Assembly: GCA_030761205.1 (NCBI GenBank)
Contig: JAULJL010000024.1
Coordinates: 14,993,122 to 15,057,121, forward strand
Direction of reading: 5' to 3'
Length of the DNA stretch: 64,000 nucleotides
Origin: Fremontodendron californicum
Lineage: Eukaryota > Streptophyta > Magnoliopsida > Malvales > Malvaceae
Part shown: one piece after another, positions 1 to 13,585 of the stretch
How positions within the stretch are numbered: position 1 is the first letter of the stretch
Layout of the letters: each line of letters starts with the position of its first letter
Translations under genes and position numbers: made by a program
The notes under the pieces: model-generated
Told to the model about the DNA's origin: nothing
What the model saw: the letters and a program-made list of their open reading frames with translations, nothing else
The model's database searches: none

Positions 1-1530
1 TCACATCATTATTTTGAAATTCTTTTCATGAATTCTCTTTTTCGATGGAATTATATAAATGGAACATGTCGAAAAAATATTACCACACTCCCCGGCAAAG
101 TTTGAAAATAATTCTTTCATATGACATTCACATAATTCCGAATAAAAACAAAATCCATGCCTTGCGATTTCATTACCACGTGCGTTGAATAATTTCCTAA
201 CCTTCCCGGCAAACACAGAAAAGATTAGAAACTAATTCTCGCCAAATGTTTAGGAAACCGAAAATCACGTTTTTATGCCAAATTAAATAAAAACATTTTC
301 AAATATGTTATGCATGAAGATGTATTTCTCTCTTGAAGTAAGGACATCCGTACACCTAAAAAAAGTATCTGATTACCTTTGAAAGAAACTTAAATTGGAT
401 TTTTAAACCAAATGATTTTGGGCTTAGATTAAGGAAAATGCAATTTTTGGATAAAATAAAACACCTATGGCTTAATGGCCCCTAAAGAAGCTCTAATTTC
501 CTATTTTTTAAAAGCCCGGGTTAACTACCCATGACCCGATCTTGGTAAAACCAATTTTTATTCTTGAACTAACATGAAAAAAACCCAAAATAATAGCTAC
601 ATGATTTTGGTCAGCCCTCCCCTCTTGTGAAAAATTCAGATTTTTGCTAGCTTTAAAAAGGCTTGTTTGGACTCCTAAAAACCGATTTTGCAAAGATATT
701 TTTTAGACCTTTGCAAAAAATTCAAAGAAATCTGTAAAAATCAGTTTAGACTCAGAAAATGATGAACTAAATGAGGTTAAATAAGTTTTTAATTCGGACT
801 AAAAATTCCTAGGCCAAAGTTGCCTTAAAGACAGAACAGTAAACTAAAATCTATTTTACCGAAAACTATTTTTCAACCCTTTGATAAAGAAAATTCTAAA
901 AATTCTACAAAAAATAACAGAGACTCCTCTAAGGGTCTACCAAATGAGGTTAAAAAACATTTTTATTTTGACAAAATATATATGGTTAAAATATTGCCCA
1001 AAATCAGAAAATCCAACTTACAAACCATTATTTTTCCAACTAGTTTGCACAAGAGACTTTGGCCATAGACCATTGATTGGTCTTAGCCAAAAATCAAGTT
1101 GAAAATGATGTGAATGCATGATTTTTAAAAAAGACAAACATATGAAGATGATCAAGCATGAGCTAAAAAATATAAACAAGCAAAGAAAATGAAGATTGGC
1201 TCAATGGTTGGTTTCTTGGACATAGTCTCACCTAACCAAAATCACTTGAAAAGAATCAAGATCCTCAAGCTTCTCAAACCCTTTTTATTTTTTTAGAAAA
1301 CAAAAGAGAAAGTCTATCCTACCACAATAGTGAAACCCACATCTAACATGCAAGCAAGAAAATCAAGAAAAAGACAAGCACAATAAAACTTCCAAGGATT
1401 CGGCCAAAGTGAAAAAATATGTGGGAAAAGATTTTGCAAGCTTTATTCTTTTGTAGAGAATAAAAAGAAAGGGAAAAACCTTAAGAAATTTATTTTGAAA
1501 CCATTTTATTCAAACAAAGAAAGTTAACAA

Positions 1531-3293
1531 TGTTGGTATATGCCCTATAAACAATCGGTTTGGTTAGGCATAAACTGCCAATAATGCAAACACATCACTA
1601 TATCTTAGTGATACAAGGTTTTCCTTCGTGTTAGTACAATGATAAGGAGTTATTAAGTACTAATCGGATGAAGCTCATGGAACATAATGACCTTGCAAAG
1701 GAATTATTTATAATTGTGAGATCCTTATGCATCAAAGACTGTTCCTACAACGGTTTATGGTCATCGTATTGCCAAGAAGAGGCATTGGCAATGCTCAAAG
1801 ACTAGTACATGTTAAGCCTACTTACTTAGTAAGCAACCGATCTCATGTGTTGAAGTATAAGGGATACTTTAGGATAACATGTAGGTGCTTGTCTGTTGAG
1901 CAAGTTCACTGAACATGGCCCGCTGTGAGAACTCCATTTGGTACTGTCACTCAAGTGTCTATGGAAACGTTCTCACGTGTCAGTCGTGTAAGTAGTCCTC
2001 TGACTTGTGATAATAGGTCATCTTGTATGGAGAGTGTCATACTTTGACTCCATCACGAACGGGTTCCAAATGAAGGGATGCTTATGGTAGGATGGTTTTG
2101 GGTATGACATGAACCATACGAAGATGGATGAGTGATCTAGAGAGGATTCACCACTCCAAGTGACATCAGAGATATATCTCATATGTTCTTGGCTTAAGTT
2201 AACTTGATGGAATCTTTGGCCAAAGTATGATGAATTTAGGAGAAATAGTTTCTCTAATTTCACAAAGTTAACTAATAGCTGCAGGAACTAATATGGATTG
2301 AACACGAGCAGACACTGCACCATGCTCATGGTCGTTCTGGGATATTTGGTGAAAAAACCGAATTACACTGATGGCTTGAACACGAAAGGTTATGTCGAGA
2401 CTAACTTGACTCTCCAGTATTTTGGTGGTCATGATGGCTTGCTAGAGTCCACTCATGATCTATGAGTATAAATTAATTAGATTAATTTATACTCATTGAC
2501 AACATATTGGAAGCCTAATTGATTAAATTGAGAATTTAATCAATAAGGACTTAATTAAATAGTTTAATTAAGTGGAAGGACTTAAGAGAAAATACATAAG
2601 AGTTATGTTATAGCCCTTAGTCAAACCCTGGAGTGTTGCCGCCCCCTATATAAATAAACATGTTGCCACTGATTCCCAATAGCCCCCTAGCCGCACATGA
2701 GATGTGCTTTGAGCTTTTGGTGTATTCTATTGGTTTATTTCTTTCTCTTTGCCTCTTCATAGATTGCTAGAGAGAAAAACGATTTCTCTCAAGAGAGCAA
2801 AAGGCTTAGAGTGAAGAAGAAAGAAGATCAAGATAATCCTTGTGGTTGACGCACCAAACCCGGAGGAAGAAGAAAAATGTTTTCTTCTTCTTGATTCTTA
2901 TGAAGCATTCGGCCATGGATGTTTAGATGGGAAGAGGTTTTTAAACCTAAATCACTAGCATGGTTTTCAGCAGGACTCCATTCCTATCTTATGAAGGTTC
3001 TCTTGATCATCTTGTGTGGATCACCGTTAGAAGCCAGACACTTGTGTGGCTTAAAGTTTTGGCGCTATTCTTGGTGTTCAAGATTGAGTGGGCTGTTTGG
3101 AAACTCAAGATTACTAGATCTTTGAGTTAAGTTATGAATCTTAATCAGATGTATGCTTTATAATTACAAGATCGCATTAAATCTTTACAAGTATGATCCT
3201 GTTAGATTTAGCTATCTCTGTGTTTATTTTTCCACTGCGTTCATGTTCTTCATTAATTCGATTAATGTTTGAGCATGATGTCGAATCCCAACA
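1531..3293 (+). mobile_element. Solo Copia-type LTR inserted in the gypsy LTR
   Basis: This is a 1763-bp sequence starting TGTTGG and ending CCAACA, flanked by perfect 5-bp duplications aacaa (1526-1530 and 3294-3298). It is closely similar throughout to the two 1863-bp LTRs of the complete element at 5432-13585. No primer-binding site follows its end, so it is a solo LTR, presumably left by recombination between the LTRs of one element. It lacks two short segments found in the other copies: about 50 bp containing the GTCACACACATAAAGG stretch, and one copy of a GATCAAGATCTTC-type duplication near its 3' part. Confidence 0.9.
2646..2656 (+). promoter_or_regulatory. TATA box of the solo Copia LTR
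   Basis: CTATATAAAT follows a CCCC run. It is conserved at the same place in the LTRs at 6598-6607 and 12889-12898 and probably marks the U3/R promoter, with transcription starting about 30 bases downstream. Confidence 0.55.
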
Positions 3294-5431
3294 AACAATC
3301 ACATGGAAAAAGAAGAGAAAGAGATCATGAAATCAAAGAAAAAAAAATAAAATAAAAGAAGAGAAGAGAATGTTATCTAGCAAAGCTTTTCCAATCAAGC
3401 TCTCAAACTCTCCCTCATTGCTCCCTCTTTCTTTTTTTTTTTTTTTTGATATTTTAGCTACTGATTTTTCTTCCCAAGTGTAGTGAATCGAATATGAAAA
3501 GTGAGAGGAGAGCCCCTTATATTTTCCCTTGGTCGATTGCCCCCTTGTAGTGTGAGAGTGCTCATCTTTTTTTTTTTAGCCTTAGTCATGCTTTGCATGC
3601 TCTCCCAACATCTTTGCCACAAGGCCATTTTTGTCCCCTTTTTGCATGATACTTTCCTTAAATTAAGGGTCTCCTAACCTCTCATTGGCCAAGAATGCCA
3701 CCTCAATTATTCTTGTCTCCTATCTCTACAAAATATCTATGCCATTTGTCATGATCATGTAGCTTACTACCAAAGTATCTTCCTAGTTGGCATTTTATTC
3801 CGCTTGGCATCATCATATAGCCTTCACATGCTCTTCACATGGCTTTGCAATTAAAAAACCTCATTTTGGCCCAAAATGCCATATAGGCAAAAAATGGAGA
3901 ATCTTGTCCTCTCTTAAAAATGTCATCTTTCTACTCAATCTTGGCCACTGGATTAAGATTATTAATCCTCTCTCTTCCCTCTCTATGAGCTGGCCGAAAA
4001 TGGCCTGGAATTTTCCAGGCCATTCCTCTTTTTTTATTTGCAAAATGGTCTTTTTCGTTTTTTCAGTAAAATTATATTTTGGCCCTCAAACTTGATTTAT
4101 TTGCAAATGGACCCCAATTTCAGATTTTTCTTTTTCAATCTATCCCATCCAATATAAAACTCAGTTTTGGAGGTTTTCATAATTTTTCGAGCTCGTTTTC
4201 CATTTTTCCTAGATTTTTCTCTAAAATTGCGGATTAGTCTCCCCAAACTTTTCCTATTTTCATTTCAAGCCCTTTTTTAGATTTTTCTTCACCAATCCAT
4301 CCTATCCAATATAAAACTTATTTTTGGAAGTTTTCATAATTTTCTGAGCTCGTTTTCTATTTAAACTGATTTTTTTTTAAATTACAGATTAATCCCCCGA
4401 ATTTAGCATATTTGCGTTTCGGCCACAATTTCAGTTTTTTTTCTTCTCATTTCCTTATTTCCATCCTAAAACTTAATTCTGGAAAGTTTTACAATTTTTT
4501 GAGCTCGGATTCTATTTTTTCCAAATTTTCCAAAATTGCCCTTTAGCCCCTGAAACCTCGGTTTTACTTGAAACGAGCCAATTTTTTGGATTTTCTTTTT
4601 TCATTGCCTTTGTCATATATTGAATTGGAGTTGGACTTATTTTGCCTAATTTTTACTTCTGAATTCCTCTCTGATTTAGTTTTTCCTTTTTCCTCAAAAT
4701 TGAGAAATTTCTCGATTTTCCAACTTCTCCTCCAATCGGCTCTTCCTTTGGATCCACTTCAAATTGGGACTTGGGGTATCTTTATTTATTTATTATTCAT
4801 CAACTGGGGACTTCAAGTTCACCGAATCAGACCATCTCTGTAGTTTTCCCCAAATTTGTGAATTTCCCATTTATTCATTAAATATTTTTTTTCTGTTCAA
4901 AATGATTCCTTCTTCAACTCCACTTCAAAATTGGACCTTCCAATATCCTTATTTATTGATCTTATTCCATTCTGAACCTTAAGTTTTGTCCATTTTGATC
5001 TTTTACGCACTTTTCCCCAAATTTGCAAAATTTTCCATTTTTTTTTCCAAAATGGCAATTTCCAATTTTGTCCACTTCTTCTTCCGATTGATTCCTCTTG
5101 GTGAAATCAGACCTTGAGATATCCTTTTTTATTGATCATCCTTCAATTTGAGGTTTCAATGTCATTCAATTTGATCATTTAGTACTTTTCCCCAAATTTG
5201 AAAATTCTATGCTTTTCTCCTACAGTGAATTTTGTAATTTGTCTTTCCCCCTCTCCGTCTTTAATTGTAGATCTCCGATTATCAAAATTCCTTCACCATT
5301 GTTCAATTCACCTTTGAATCTTGATTTTCTCTGAGAGTTGACTTTTTTGATGGCTGACTTTTTGGGGTTGACTTTTTTGAAGTTGACTTTTTTCGGGTTG
5401 ACCTCCGTATCAAAGTCTTGGAGACCCATCT

Positions 5432-7294
5432 TGTTGGTATATGCCCTAGAGCCAATCGGTTTGGTCAGGCATAAACTACCAATAATGCAAACCCATCACT
5501 ATATCTTAGTGATACAAGGTTTTCCTTAATGTTAGTACAATGATAAAGAGTTATTAAGTACTAATCGGATGAAGCCCATGTAACATAAAGGCCTTGCAAA
5601 GGAATTATTTATAATTGTGAGATTCTTATGCATCAAAGCCATGTTCCTAAAACGGTTCCTGGTCATCGTATTGCCAAGACGGGGCCTTGGCAATGCTCAA
5701 AGACTAGTACATGTTAAGCCCACTTACTTAGTAAGCAACTGACCTCACGTGTTGAAGTATAAGGGATACTTTGGGTTAACATGTAGGTGCTTGTCTATTG
5801 AACAAGTTCATTGAACATGGCCCGCTATGAGAACTCCATTTGTTATTATAACTCAAGTGTTTATGGAAACGTTCTCACATGTCAGTCGTGTAAGTAGTCC
5901 TCTGACTTGTGATACTAGGTCATCTTGTATGTGAATTGTCATGCTTTGATTTCATCACGAACGGGTCCCAAAGAGTGATGCTTATGGTAGGCTAATTTTG
6001 GGTATGACATGAAGCATACGAAGATGGACGAGTGATCCAAAGAGGATTCACCACTCCAAGTGATGTCGAAGACATATCTCATATGTTCTTCGCTTAAGTT
6101 AACTTGATGGAATCTCTGGCTAAAGTATGATGAATTTAGGAGAAATAGTTTCTCTAAGTTCACAAAGTTAACCAATAGCTGCAGGTACTAATATGGATTG
6201 AACATGAGTAGACATTGCACCATGCTCATGGTTTTTCTGGGATATTTGGTGAAAGGACCGAATTACACTGATACACTGTACACAATAGGTTATGTCGAGA
6301 CTAACTTGACTCTCCAGTATTTGGGTGGTCATGATGGCTTGCTGGAGTCCGCTCATGATCTATGAATGTAAATTAATTAGGTTAATTATAGTCATAGCCA
6401 ACATATTGGAAGCTTAATGGGTCACACACATAAAGGTGAATTAAGAGATTAAAATGAAAAGAGCCTAATTGATTAAATTGAGAATTTAATCAATAAGGAA
6501 TTAATTAAATAGTTTAATTAAATGGAAGAACTTAAGAGCAAATTCATAAGAGTTATGTTATAGTACTTAGTCCAAACCCTGGAGTGTTGCCACCCCCTAT
6601 ATAAACAACATGATAGCTTGGCCGAATTCCCCATGGCTTGTTACACATGAGATGTGCTTTGTGTATTGGCGTCTTCATGATTTCTTTTCTTGCTTCTTTC
6701 CTCTTTATGGATTGCTAGAGAGAAAAGGTTTCTTTCAAAAGAGCAAAGGCTTAGATCAAGAAGAAGAGGATCAAGATCTTGCCTTTGGTTAATGCTCCAA
6801 ACCCTGCGAAAAAGAAAGAAGATCAAGATCTTCATTCTTGGTTGGCGCACCAAACCCTGTGGAATGTAGAAAAGCGTTTTCTTCATTCTTGATGCTTATG
6901 AAGCATTCGGTCATGGATGTTTAGATGGGGAGAGGTTTCTTGAAACCTAAACCACTAGCATGGTTCTCGACAGGAGTCCATTCCTACCTTATGAAGGTTT
7001 TCTTGATCATCTTGTGTGGATCACCGTTAGAGACCAGACACTTGTGTGGCTAAAGTTTCGGGGTTTCCTTCTTGGTGTTCAAGATTGAGTGGTCTGTTTG
7101 TAAACTCAATATTACTAGATCTTTGAGTCCAGGTATGAATCTTAATCAGAAGTATGCTTTATAATTACAAGATCGTATTAAAATTTTACAAGCATGATCC
7201 TGTAAGATTTGACTCTCTCTTTGTTTATTTTTCCGCAGCGTTCATGTTCTTCTTTAACTTGATTAATGTTTGAGCATGAGGTCAAATCCCAACA
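5432..7294 (+). repeat. 5' LTR of the Copia element
   Basis: It begins TGTTGGTATATGCC and ends GTCAAATCCCAACA, with terminal inverted TGTTGG/CCAACA. The same ends occur at 11723 and 13585. A TATA box, CTATATAAAC, lies at 6598-6607, about two thirds of the way through, which suggests a U3 of about 1.2 kb. Confidence 0.93.
6598..6607 (+). promoter_or_regulatory. TATA box in the Copia 5' LTR
   Basis: CTATATAAAC is conserved in all three LTR copies of this family in the window. It is the likely core promoter for the element transcript. Confidence 0.55.
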
Positions 7295-7295
7295 G

Positions 7296-7307
7296 TGGTA
7301 TCAGAGC
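7296..7307 (+). other. Primer-binding site (initiator tRNA-Met)
   Basis: TGGTATCAGAGC starts one base after the 5' LTR end. It is the standard plant Copia primer-binding site, complementary to the 3' end of initiator tRNA-Met. It fixes element orientation and the LTR boundary. Confidence 0.95.
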
Positions 7308-9763
7308 CTAGCTTGTAAGTTTTCTTGTGATTTACATGTTTAATTCTTGGTAATATTTAATTGGATTGAATTGTGTGTCAGTTTAGCAAAGTTCCATGAA
7401 GAAAAACGTTTTTTGCTTTGTTTCAATTGTGGACAGCTGTATGCAAATTGATTATGGTGTTTTAAATTGTTTAAAACATGTTTAAAATCGATTTGATCAA
7501 TGTTTAACCTTATCGTATGATTGCTTGACACAAAGAAGTTAAAAGAAACAAGTTTGGATTTGATTTGAATTTGTTTTGGTGCTTGAATTTCGAAGAACAG
7601 AAGTGCAGGATTTTCTGCAGACCTGCTGTAAGTTGCGGTTTTGACATGGTTAGAGGTGTCCAAAAATTTTGAAACTTTTAGGAGAAGTCCGTAACACGTC
7701 TATCTTGATGCAATAATTTTTGGTGTATTTTTTTTTTTTTTTTGATTTCCGAAACTGCCTCTCAATGTTGTGCAAACAGTTTGCATGGTTGCTGGAATTT
7801 TCTGGGCAGCCTTGAGTTCTTGAATTGTAGGTATAATTGGCTGAAAATCAAAAGATGAAGTGTGTGTGAATTGTTCACCACATTAGCCACCATAAGAGGC
7901 GGCTGCTTGAGGCAAACGTTTCCCCAACAAGGGCTGCCAAATGCGGCAATGCTACTTACCAAAAATAGGAGACGACTGCACACAAAAGTTGTGTGCTAGG
8001 GCATCATCTTCTATTTTTTGAAATTCTTGATTCTTTGAAATTTGGACTTGTGGAAATTGTTTCCTAGTCAAGATTGGATTCCTAAGAGTTAGGAATGCAC
8101 CTAAGCTTTCATTGTGGAAATTGTTTCCTAGTTGAACAAGGACTCCTAAAAGTTAGGAGAAGATATGAAACTTTCCTTGTAGAGAAAGTTTGCTAAATTA
8201 CACTTGAACTTCCTAAGATGTTAGGAAATCTAATTAAATTGTTTAATTAGATGGAAGATTTTAATTCAAAGAATCCTAATTGGATTAGGACTCAAGTAAA
8301 TTGAATTAAAATTAAAAGTGCTAGATAATTTGAGCCAAGTATATTTAAATGAGTTTAAATATTACTTTCCTTAAATGACACACAAGATTACTAAGTGACA
8401 TTAAATATGTATGCATTTAATTTTATGTTTTATGATGTGATTATGAAAGCATAAGGGTGACTATGGACTTAGACCTTAGACTTAGGTGATGGATGGTTAA
8501 ATTTTTTTTTATGGTATTTTTATATTAGGGTCTGTGAACCCTGCCTTCTCTTTTTCATTTTTGGTACTGTAAATTCTCTTCTCACCTAACTCCCCTCGAA
8601 TGTAACTCGAGGTTTCTACCAAAGATATGTAAATGTTATATATGCTTGTAGATTTAGATTTAGGCTAAGATTAGAATTTATGTAATTCTCAAATGTAAAG
8701 AGATAAGGTACCAAGAAGAAGGACTAAGGAGATCACCATCAAGACTTATGAAGACTATGTATGGTATCCCTAGAATTTGACCAACTAGTTTCCTAATGGC
8801 TCAAGGAAACTAGAGTAGTAAAGTCCATAATCATCCTAGTAGATTCCATGAGATAGATTTATTTTTGAATTTATATATGTGGTATATATTTGAATAAATG
8901 CTATGCATGTTAATCAACAAAGAAAGCAATGAGACCTAATTAATGAAATAAGGAAATCCCTCATAAAATTATATTAAGTCCATGTTATGCATGATAAGTT
9001 GCCTTCCACCATCTTATCAAGATAATCAGAGTTCTTCCAGTAGGAGGCTTGTTGAGTCACTCAAGGTCAAACTACTGTATGAATATGTTTGAGTTATAGA
9101 AGGTGGGTCTTACTCAACTAAACGTTGTGTTATCCGGATGCGCCAAACTTGATAACATGATATTTAGAGGCACGGTTAGGCGAAATGCATATGATGCATT
9201 TAGGCAAAGAGTTGTCACCTAACTGATCAAGGAGTTGCATAGAGATGCAATTGGTAAGCAAAGTTACCTACTCAATTAGTTTCAACATGGCTTGTTGAGT
9301 CACTCAAGGTCATGGTGGGATGAAAAGGGTCCTTGCTCACTAAGAAGTTTAAAAGTTAAATTTCTCGAATAGTAGAGGAGGGCTACTATGTTGATAAAAT
9401 AGTGAGAACAATCATTTAAACTCTAAAACCTAGTTTTAATGATTGCAATTTGCAAAATGACTATTATATGCAATGGTTGTTTATATGGGATATAAATCGT
9501 CATGGCAGGTTAACCAGTCACTTGATTGCATACATGATGCAAACTATTTAAAGTTGATTTCACTAATCAATTGCACAATAAAGATTGTGATGGATATGAA
9601 ATGAATGTCTATGTCCTTAATGATCCATGACCTTAAAGAATTGTTCTATAAGGTATTTAGCAATGAGAAGTTCAACATCTCAAGGAATTGTTCCAATGAA
9701 AGATGTTAGAAGGTAGCCTATGAGGCATCATGTGCTAATGGATGCATCAACAAGTTTGCGAAA
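7308..9763 (+). other. Copia internal leader and unreadable decayed region
   Basis: This AT-rich stretch has no open frame above about 110 codons and no motif I recognise. It includes a T-run near 7730-7743. It occupies the position of the leader and the 5' part of gag. Confidence 0.5.
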
Positions 9764-10075
9764 CTTGGTTGGTTTATGGATCATAATCTAAGTATGGACT
9801 TAGTTCTTTCTTCATTGTCTAAGATCAATTTGCAAGTCGTGTTGTATTACAACATGGACCGATTAGTGTTGCTAAACGTGCTCATTAGACTAGAAGATCA
9901 TCCACTTTGTTACTTCCACCAAGGGAAGGTAACCGAAGAAACGTTCTTCAAAGTAAGGATGATGAAATGAAGAAAGAAATTGATATTGATAAAGGGACAT
10001 ACCATCATTGTGGCAATGAAAGGCATTGGAGGCTTAAATGCAATAAGTATATTCTATACTTGAAAGGAAGTGAAA
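9764..10075 (+). pseudogene. Degenerate Copia gag remnant with zinc knuckle
   Basis: A 64-codon open stretch (9776-9970) reads MDHNLSMDLVLSSL, then YYNMDRL, resembling the UBN2/gag region of plant Copia elements, where a helix-rich segment of this kind precedes the zinc knuckle. About 30 codons further on, at about 9995-10045, the frame gives HCGNERHWRLKC, a decayed CX2CX4HX4C knuckle whose first cysteine is replaced by histidine. No continuous gag frame exists. Downstream, 10080-11700 should hold pol but shows only short fragments and no recognisable catalytic motif. Confidence 0.55.
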
Positions 10076-10079
10076 CTTG

Positions 10080-11708
10080 AGAAGTTTTACTTCATGGTTA
10101 TTATGAGTTTGTTTTCACTACCTTTAGGTATATGATACCTATAAAATTTGTTCAAAGATATGTATGACATATAAATGGAACTAATGACAAGGACAAGTGA
10201 AAAAGAATAAGACCAAGTAGGTGGCAACCTTAGTTGATTATTGATCAAGCTTGCCAACCTATTCATGATGAATGTTTTAGAAACATTATCATTGATATTT
10301 CGATTATGCTAGCATTAGATGCTTGGCCATTCATCCTAGAATGAACCGAAAGGTCATATGGAATTTGTTCCATATCATGGTCTTATTACACTCATAATAA
10401 GCTAGAAACTTGCATAAAAGATAATCAAAGGTTGTTCAAGTTAGAAGTATAAGATTAAATGTATATAGATACTAGTAGTTTCTTTGATTATGAATCAAAG
10501 GAAATCTTATACAAAACTTGACAATTAGATAAGCTTTGGCTCAAGGAATTTTCATAATGAGATTTTGAAACTAATTTAGTTAAAGAGCATTCTTATTAAG
10601 ATATGATCTAAATGAAGAATGGCTTGAAACTAAATTGATTGATTATCTATTAGAATTCATATAAGATGAATTGGATGGACATCACTATGTAATGACATAG
10701 AAAAGTCCATGATTCTCCGAATAGCCAAGATTGTCGAAACACTAACCAGTAAAGGATTTCAAGTTGTAATGGTAAAACAAACATCATATGGGATATGAGA
10801 TGTTTAGTTTTAAGATTAGAAATGTGCATTAAAAAGAGTTTTGAATTCACATCCCATAGGAAAGTAAATTAGTTTACTCTGAATGTTTCTACACAAGTTG
10901 GAAACAGTGGGAGTTTTATGACATTTAAAAGTTAAAGGTCATAAGTTGAAATCATATATTATGCATAGGATGCATAAAGGCACAATGATTTAGTAGGATG
11001 CATTGTTATGCATTACTCATAAGAGATGAGTCTACTAAACGTAATGATTAAGTAGGATGCATAGTGATGCATAACTCATAAGAGATGAGTCTACTTAATA
11101 GAACATTGTTAGACAATGGATTATGGTATCCAGTTTTGATAGTGACATTCAAGAGTTGAATTTATCAAAAGGATAAGATATCTTTTGTGCATACCTAAGG
11201 GTTTGTGGGAGTAATGAGGATTACTCATTGAACAATGTATATCAGATACATTGATGATTAAAAGGTGAATCGACTAGTAATGCTAAGATCTAGCAGATTT
11301 AGCAACAAGTCCTTGGATTACATGTTAAATAAGTTTAACATAGAAAAAATCCAATAAATGATGTAAAAAATTCAGTCATTTGGAAACGTTCCAAATCAGA
11401 GAGGACTGAATTATTTATATTCTAAGTCAAAATACAAACCTTTTGTTTAAGGCTACAAAAATGTGTATTTGGATCAATAGCTCACTGGGCTATTTAAAAG
11501 ATTCCTAGTTGTTAAAGTAACAACATGAGCCATAAGGAATCGAATTTCATTATGATCTGGATAAGTATTGTGACTATGATAATAGAGATTATCAAAAAGT
11601 ATATGACTGAAGCATATTCTCATAATAATTTACTGAAGCTATGTCCTGGTAGAGACACAAATGCTAATCGAAAGAGTTCGGCATTAGATGCATTAGCGAT
11701 TGGCTTAG
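10080..11708 (+). other. Copia pol position, decayed
   Basis: This is the place of protease, integrase, RT and RNase H in a Copia element, but only about 1.6 kb remains and stop codons occur in every frame. A local near-duplicate of about 70 bp (AGTAGGATGCAT...AAGAGATGAGTCTAC) lies at 10985-11100. Confidence 0.45.
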
Positions 11709-11722
11709 TGCAAGTGCGAGAT
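11709..11722 (+). other. Polypurine-like tract of the Copia element
   Basis: GTGCAAGTGCGAGAT abuts the 3' LTR. Many Copia elements have a GGGAG tract here; this copy has a C within it. Confidence 0.6.
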
Positions 11723-13585
11723 TGTTGGTATATGCCATAGAGCCAATCGGTTTGGTCAGGCATAAACTACCAATAATGCAAACCCATCACTATATCTTAG
11801 TGATACAAGGTTTTCCTTCATGTTAGTACAATGATAAAGAGTTACTAAGTACTAATCGGATGAAGCTCATGGAACATAATGACCTTGCAAAGGAATAATT
11901 TATAATTGTGGGATCCTTATGCATCAAAGCCATGTTCCTACAACGGGTCCTGGTCATCGTATTGCCAAGACGGGGCATTGGCAATGCTCAAAGACTAGTA
12001 CATGTTAAGCCTACTTACTTAGTAAGCAACTAATCTCACGTGTTGAAGTATAAGGGATACTTTAGGATAACATATAGGTGCTTGTCTGTTAAACAAGTTC
12101 ATTGAACATGGCCCGTTGTGAGAACTCCATTTGGTATTGTCACTCAAGTGTCTATGGAAACGTTCTCACGTGTCAATCATGTAAGTAGTCCTCTGACTTG
12201 CGATACTAGGTCAGCTTGTATGGAGAGTTTCATACTTTGATTCCATCACGAACGGGTTCCAAATGAAGGGATGCTTATGGTAGGGTGGTTTTGGGTATGA
12301 CATGAACCATATGAAGATGGATGAGTAATCCAGAGAGGATTCACCACTCCAATTAATGTCGAAGACATATCTCATCTGTTCTTGGCTTAAGTTAACTTGA
12401 TTGAATCTCTGGCCAAAGTATGATGAATTTAGGAGAAATGATTTCTCTAAGTTCACAAAGTTAACCAATAGCTGCAGGAACTAGTATGGATTGAACATGA
12501 GTAGACACTGCACCATGCTCATGGTCTTTCCAGGATATTAGGTGAAAGGATCGAACTACACTGATAGACTGAACACGAAAGGTTATGTCGAGACTAACTT
12601 GACTCTCCAATATTTGGGTGGTCATGATGGCTTGCTAGATTCCGCTCATGATCTATGAATGTAAATTAATTAGATTAATTATATTCATTGCCAACATATT
12701 GGAAGCCTAATGGGTCACACACATAAAGGTGAATTAAGAGATTAAAATGAAAAGAGCCTAATTGATTAAATTGAGAATTTAATCAATAAGGACTTAATTA
12801 AATAGTTCAATTATGTGGAAGGACTTAAGAGCAAATACATAAGAGTTATGTTATAGCACTTAGTCCAAACCCTGGAATGTTGCCGCCTCTATATAAACAA
12901 CATGATAGCTTGGTCATATTCCCTATGGCTTGTGGCACATGAGATATGCATTGTGTATTGGCGTCTTCATGATTTATTTTCTTGCTTCTTGCCTCTTTAT
13001 GGATTGCTAGAGAGAAAAGGTTTCTCTCAAGAGCGCAAAGGCTTAGATCAAGAAGAGAAAGATCAAGATCTTGCCTTTGGTTAATGCTCCAAACCCTGCG
13101 AAAAAGAAAGAAGATCAAGATCTTCATTCTTGGTTGGAGCACCAAACCCTATGGAATGTAGAAAAACGTTTTCTTCATTTTGATGCTTATGAAGCATTCG
13201 GCCATGGATGTTTAGATGGAGAGAGATTTCTTGAAACTTAAACCACTAGCATGGTTCTCGGCAGGACTCCATTCCTACCTAATGAAGGTTTTCTTGATAA
13301 TCTTGTGTGGATCATCGTTAGAGGCCAGACACTTGTGTGACTAAAGTTTCGGGGTTGCCTTCTTGGTGTTCAAGATTGAGTGGGCTATTTGTAAACTCAA
13401 GATTACTAGATCTTTGAGTTAAGGTATGAATCTTAATCAGATGTATGCTTTATAATTAAAAGATCGCATTAAAATTTTACAAGCCTGATCTTGTAAGATT
13501 GAACTATCTCTTTATTTATTTTTCCGCTACGTTCATGTTCTTCTTTAACTCGATTAATGTTTGAGCATAAGGTCGAATCCCAACA
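11723..13585 (+). repeat. 3' LTR of the Copia element
   Basis: It is 1863 bp, the same length as the 5' LTR, starts TGTTGGTATATGCC and ends AATCCCAACA followed by catct. A TATA box lies at 12889-12898. Confidence 0.93.

Larger units (their letters stand above)
5432..13585 (+). mobile_element. Complete Copia-type LTR retrotransposon, coding-dead
   Basis: The element is 8154 bp with two 1863-bp LTRs and perfect 5-bp duplications catct (5427-5431 and 13586-13590). A primer-binding site for initiator tRNA-Met follows the 5' LTR and a short purine tract precedes the 3' LTR. The internal region is only about 4.4 kb and contains no open frame longer than about 110 codons. Relics of a Copia gag can be read (9764-10075); pol is only faintly traceable. 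It must have moved in trans or decayed after insertion. The LTRs are easily aligned over their whole length with scattered substitutions, suggesting a moderately old insertion. Confidence 0.93.
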
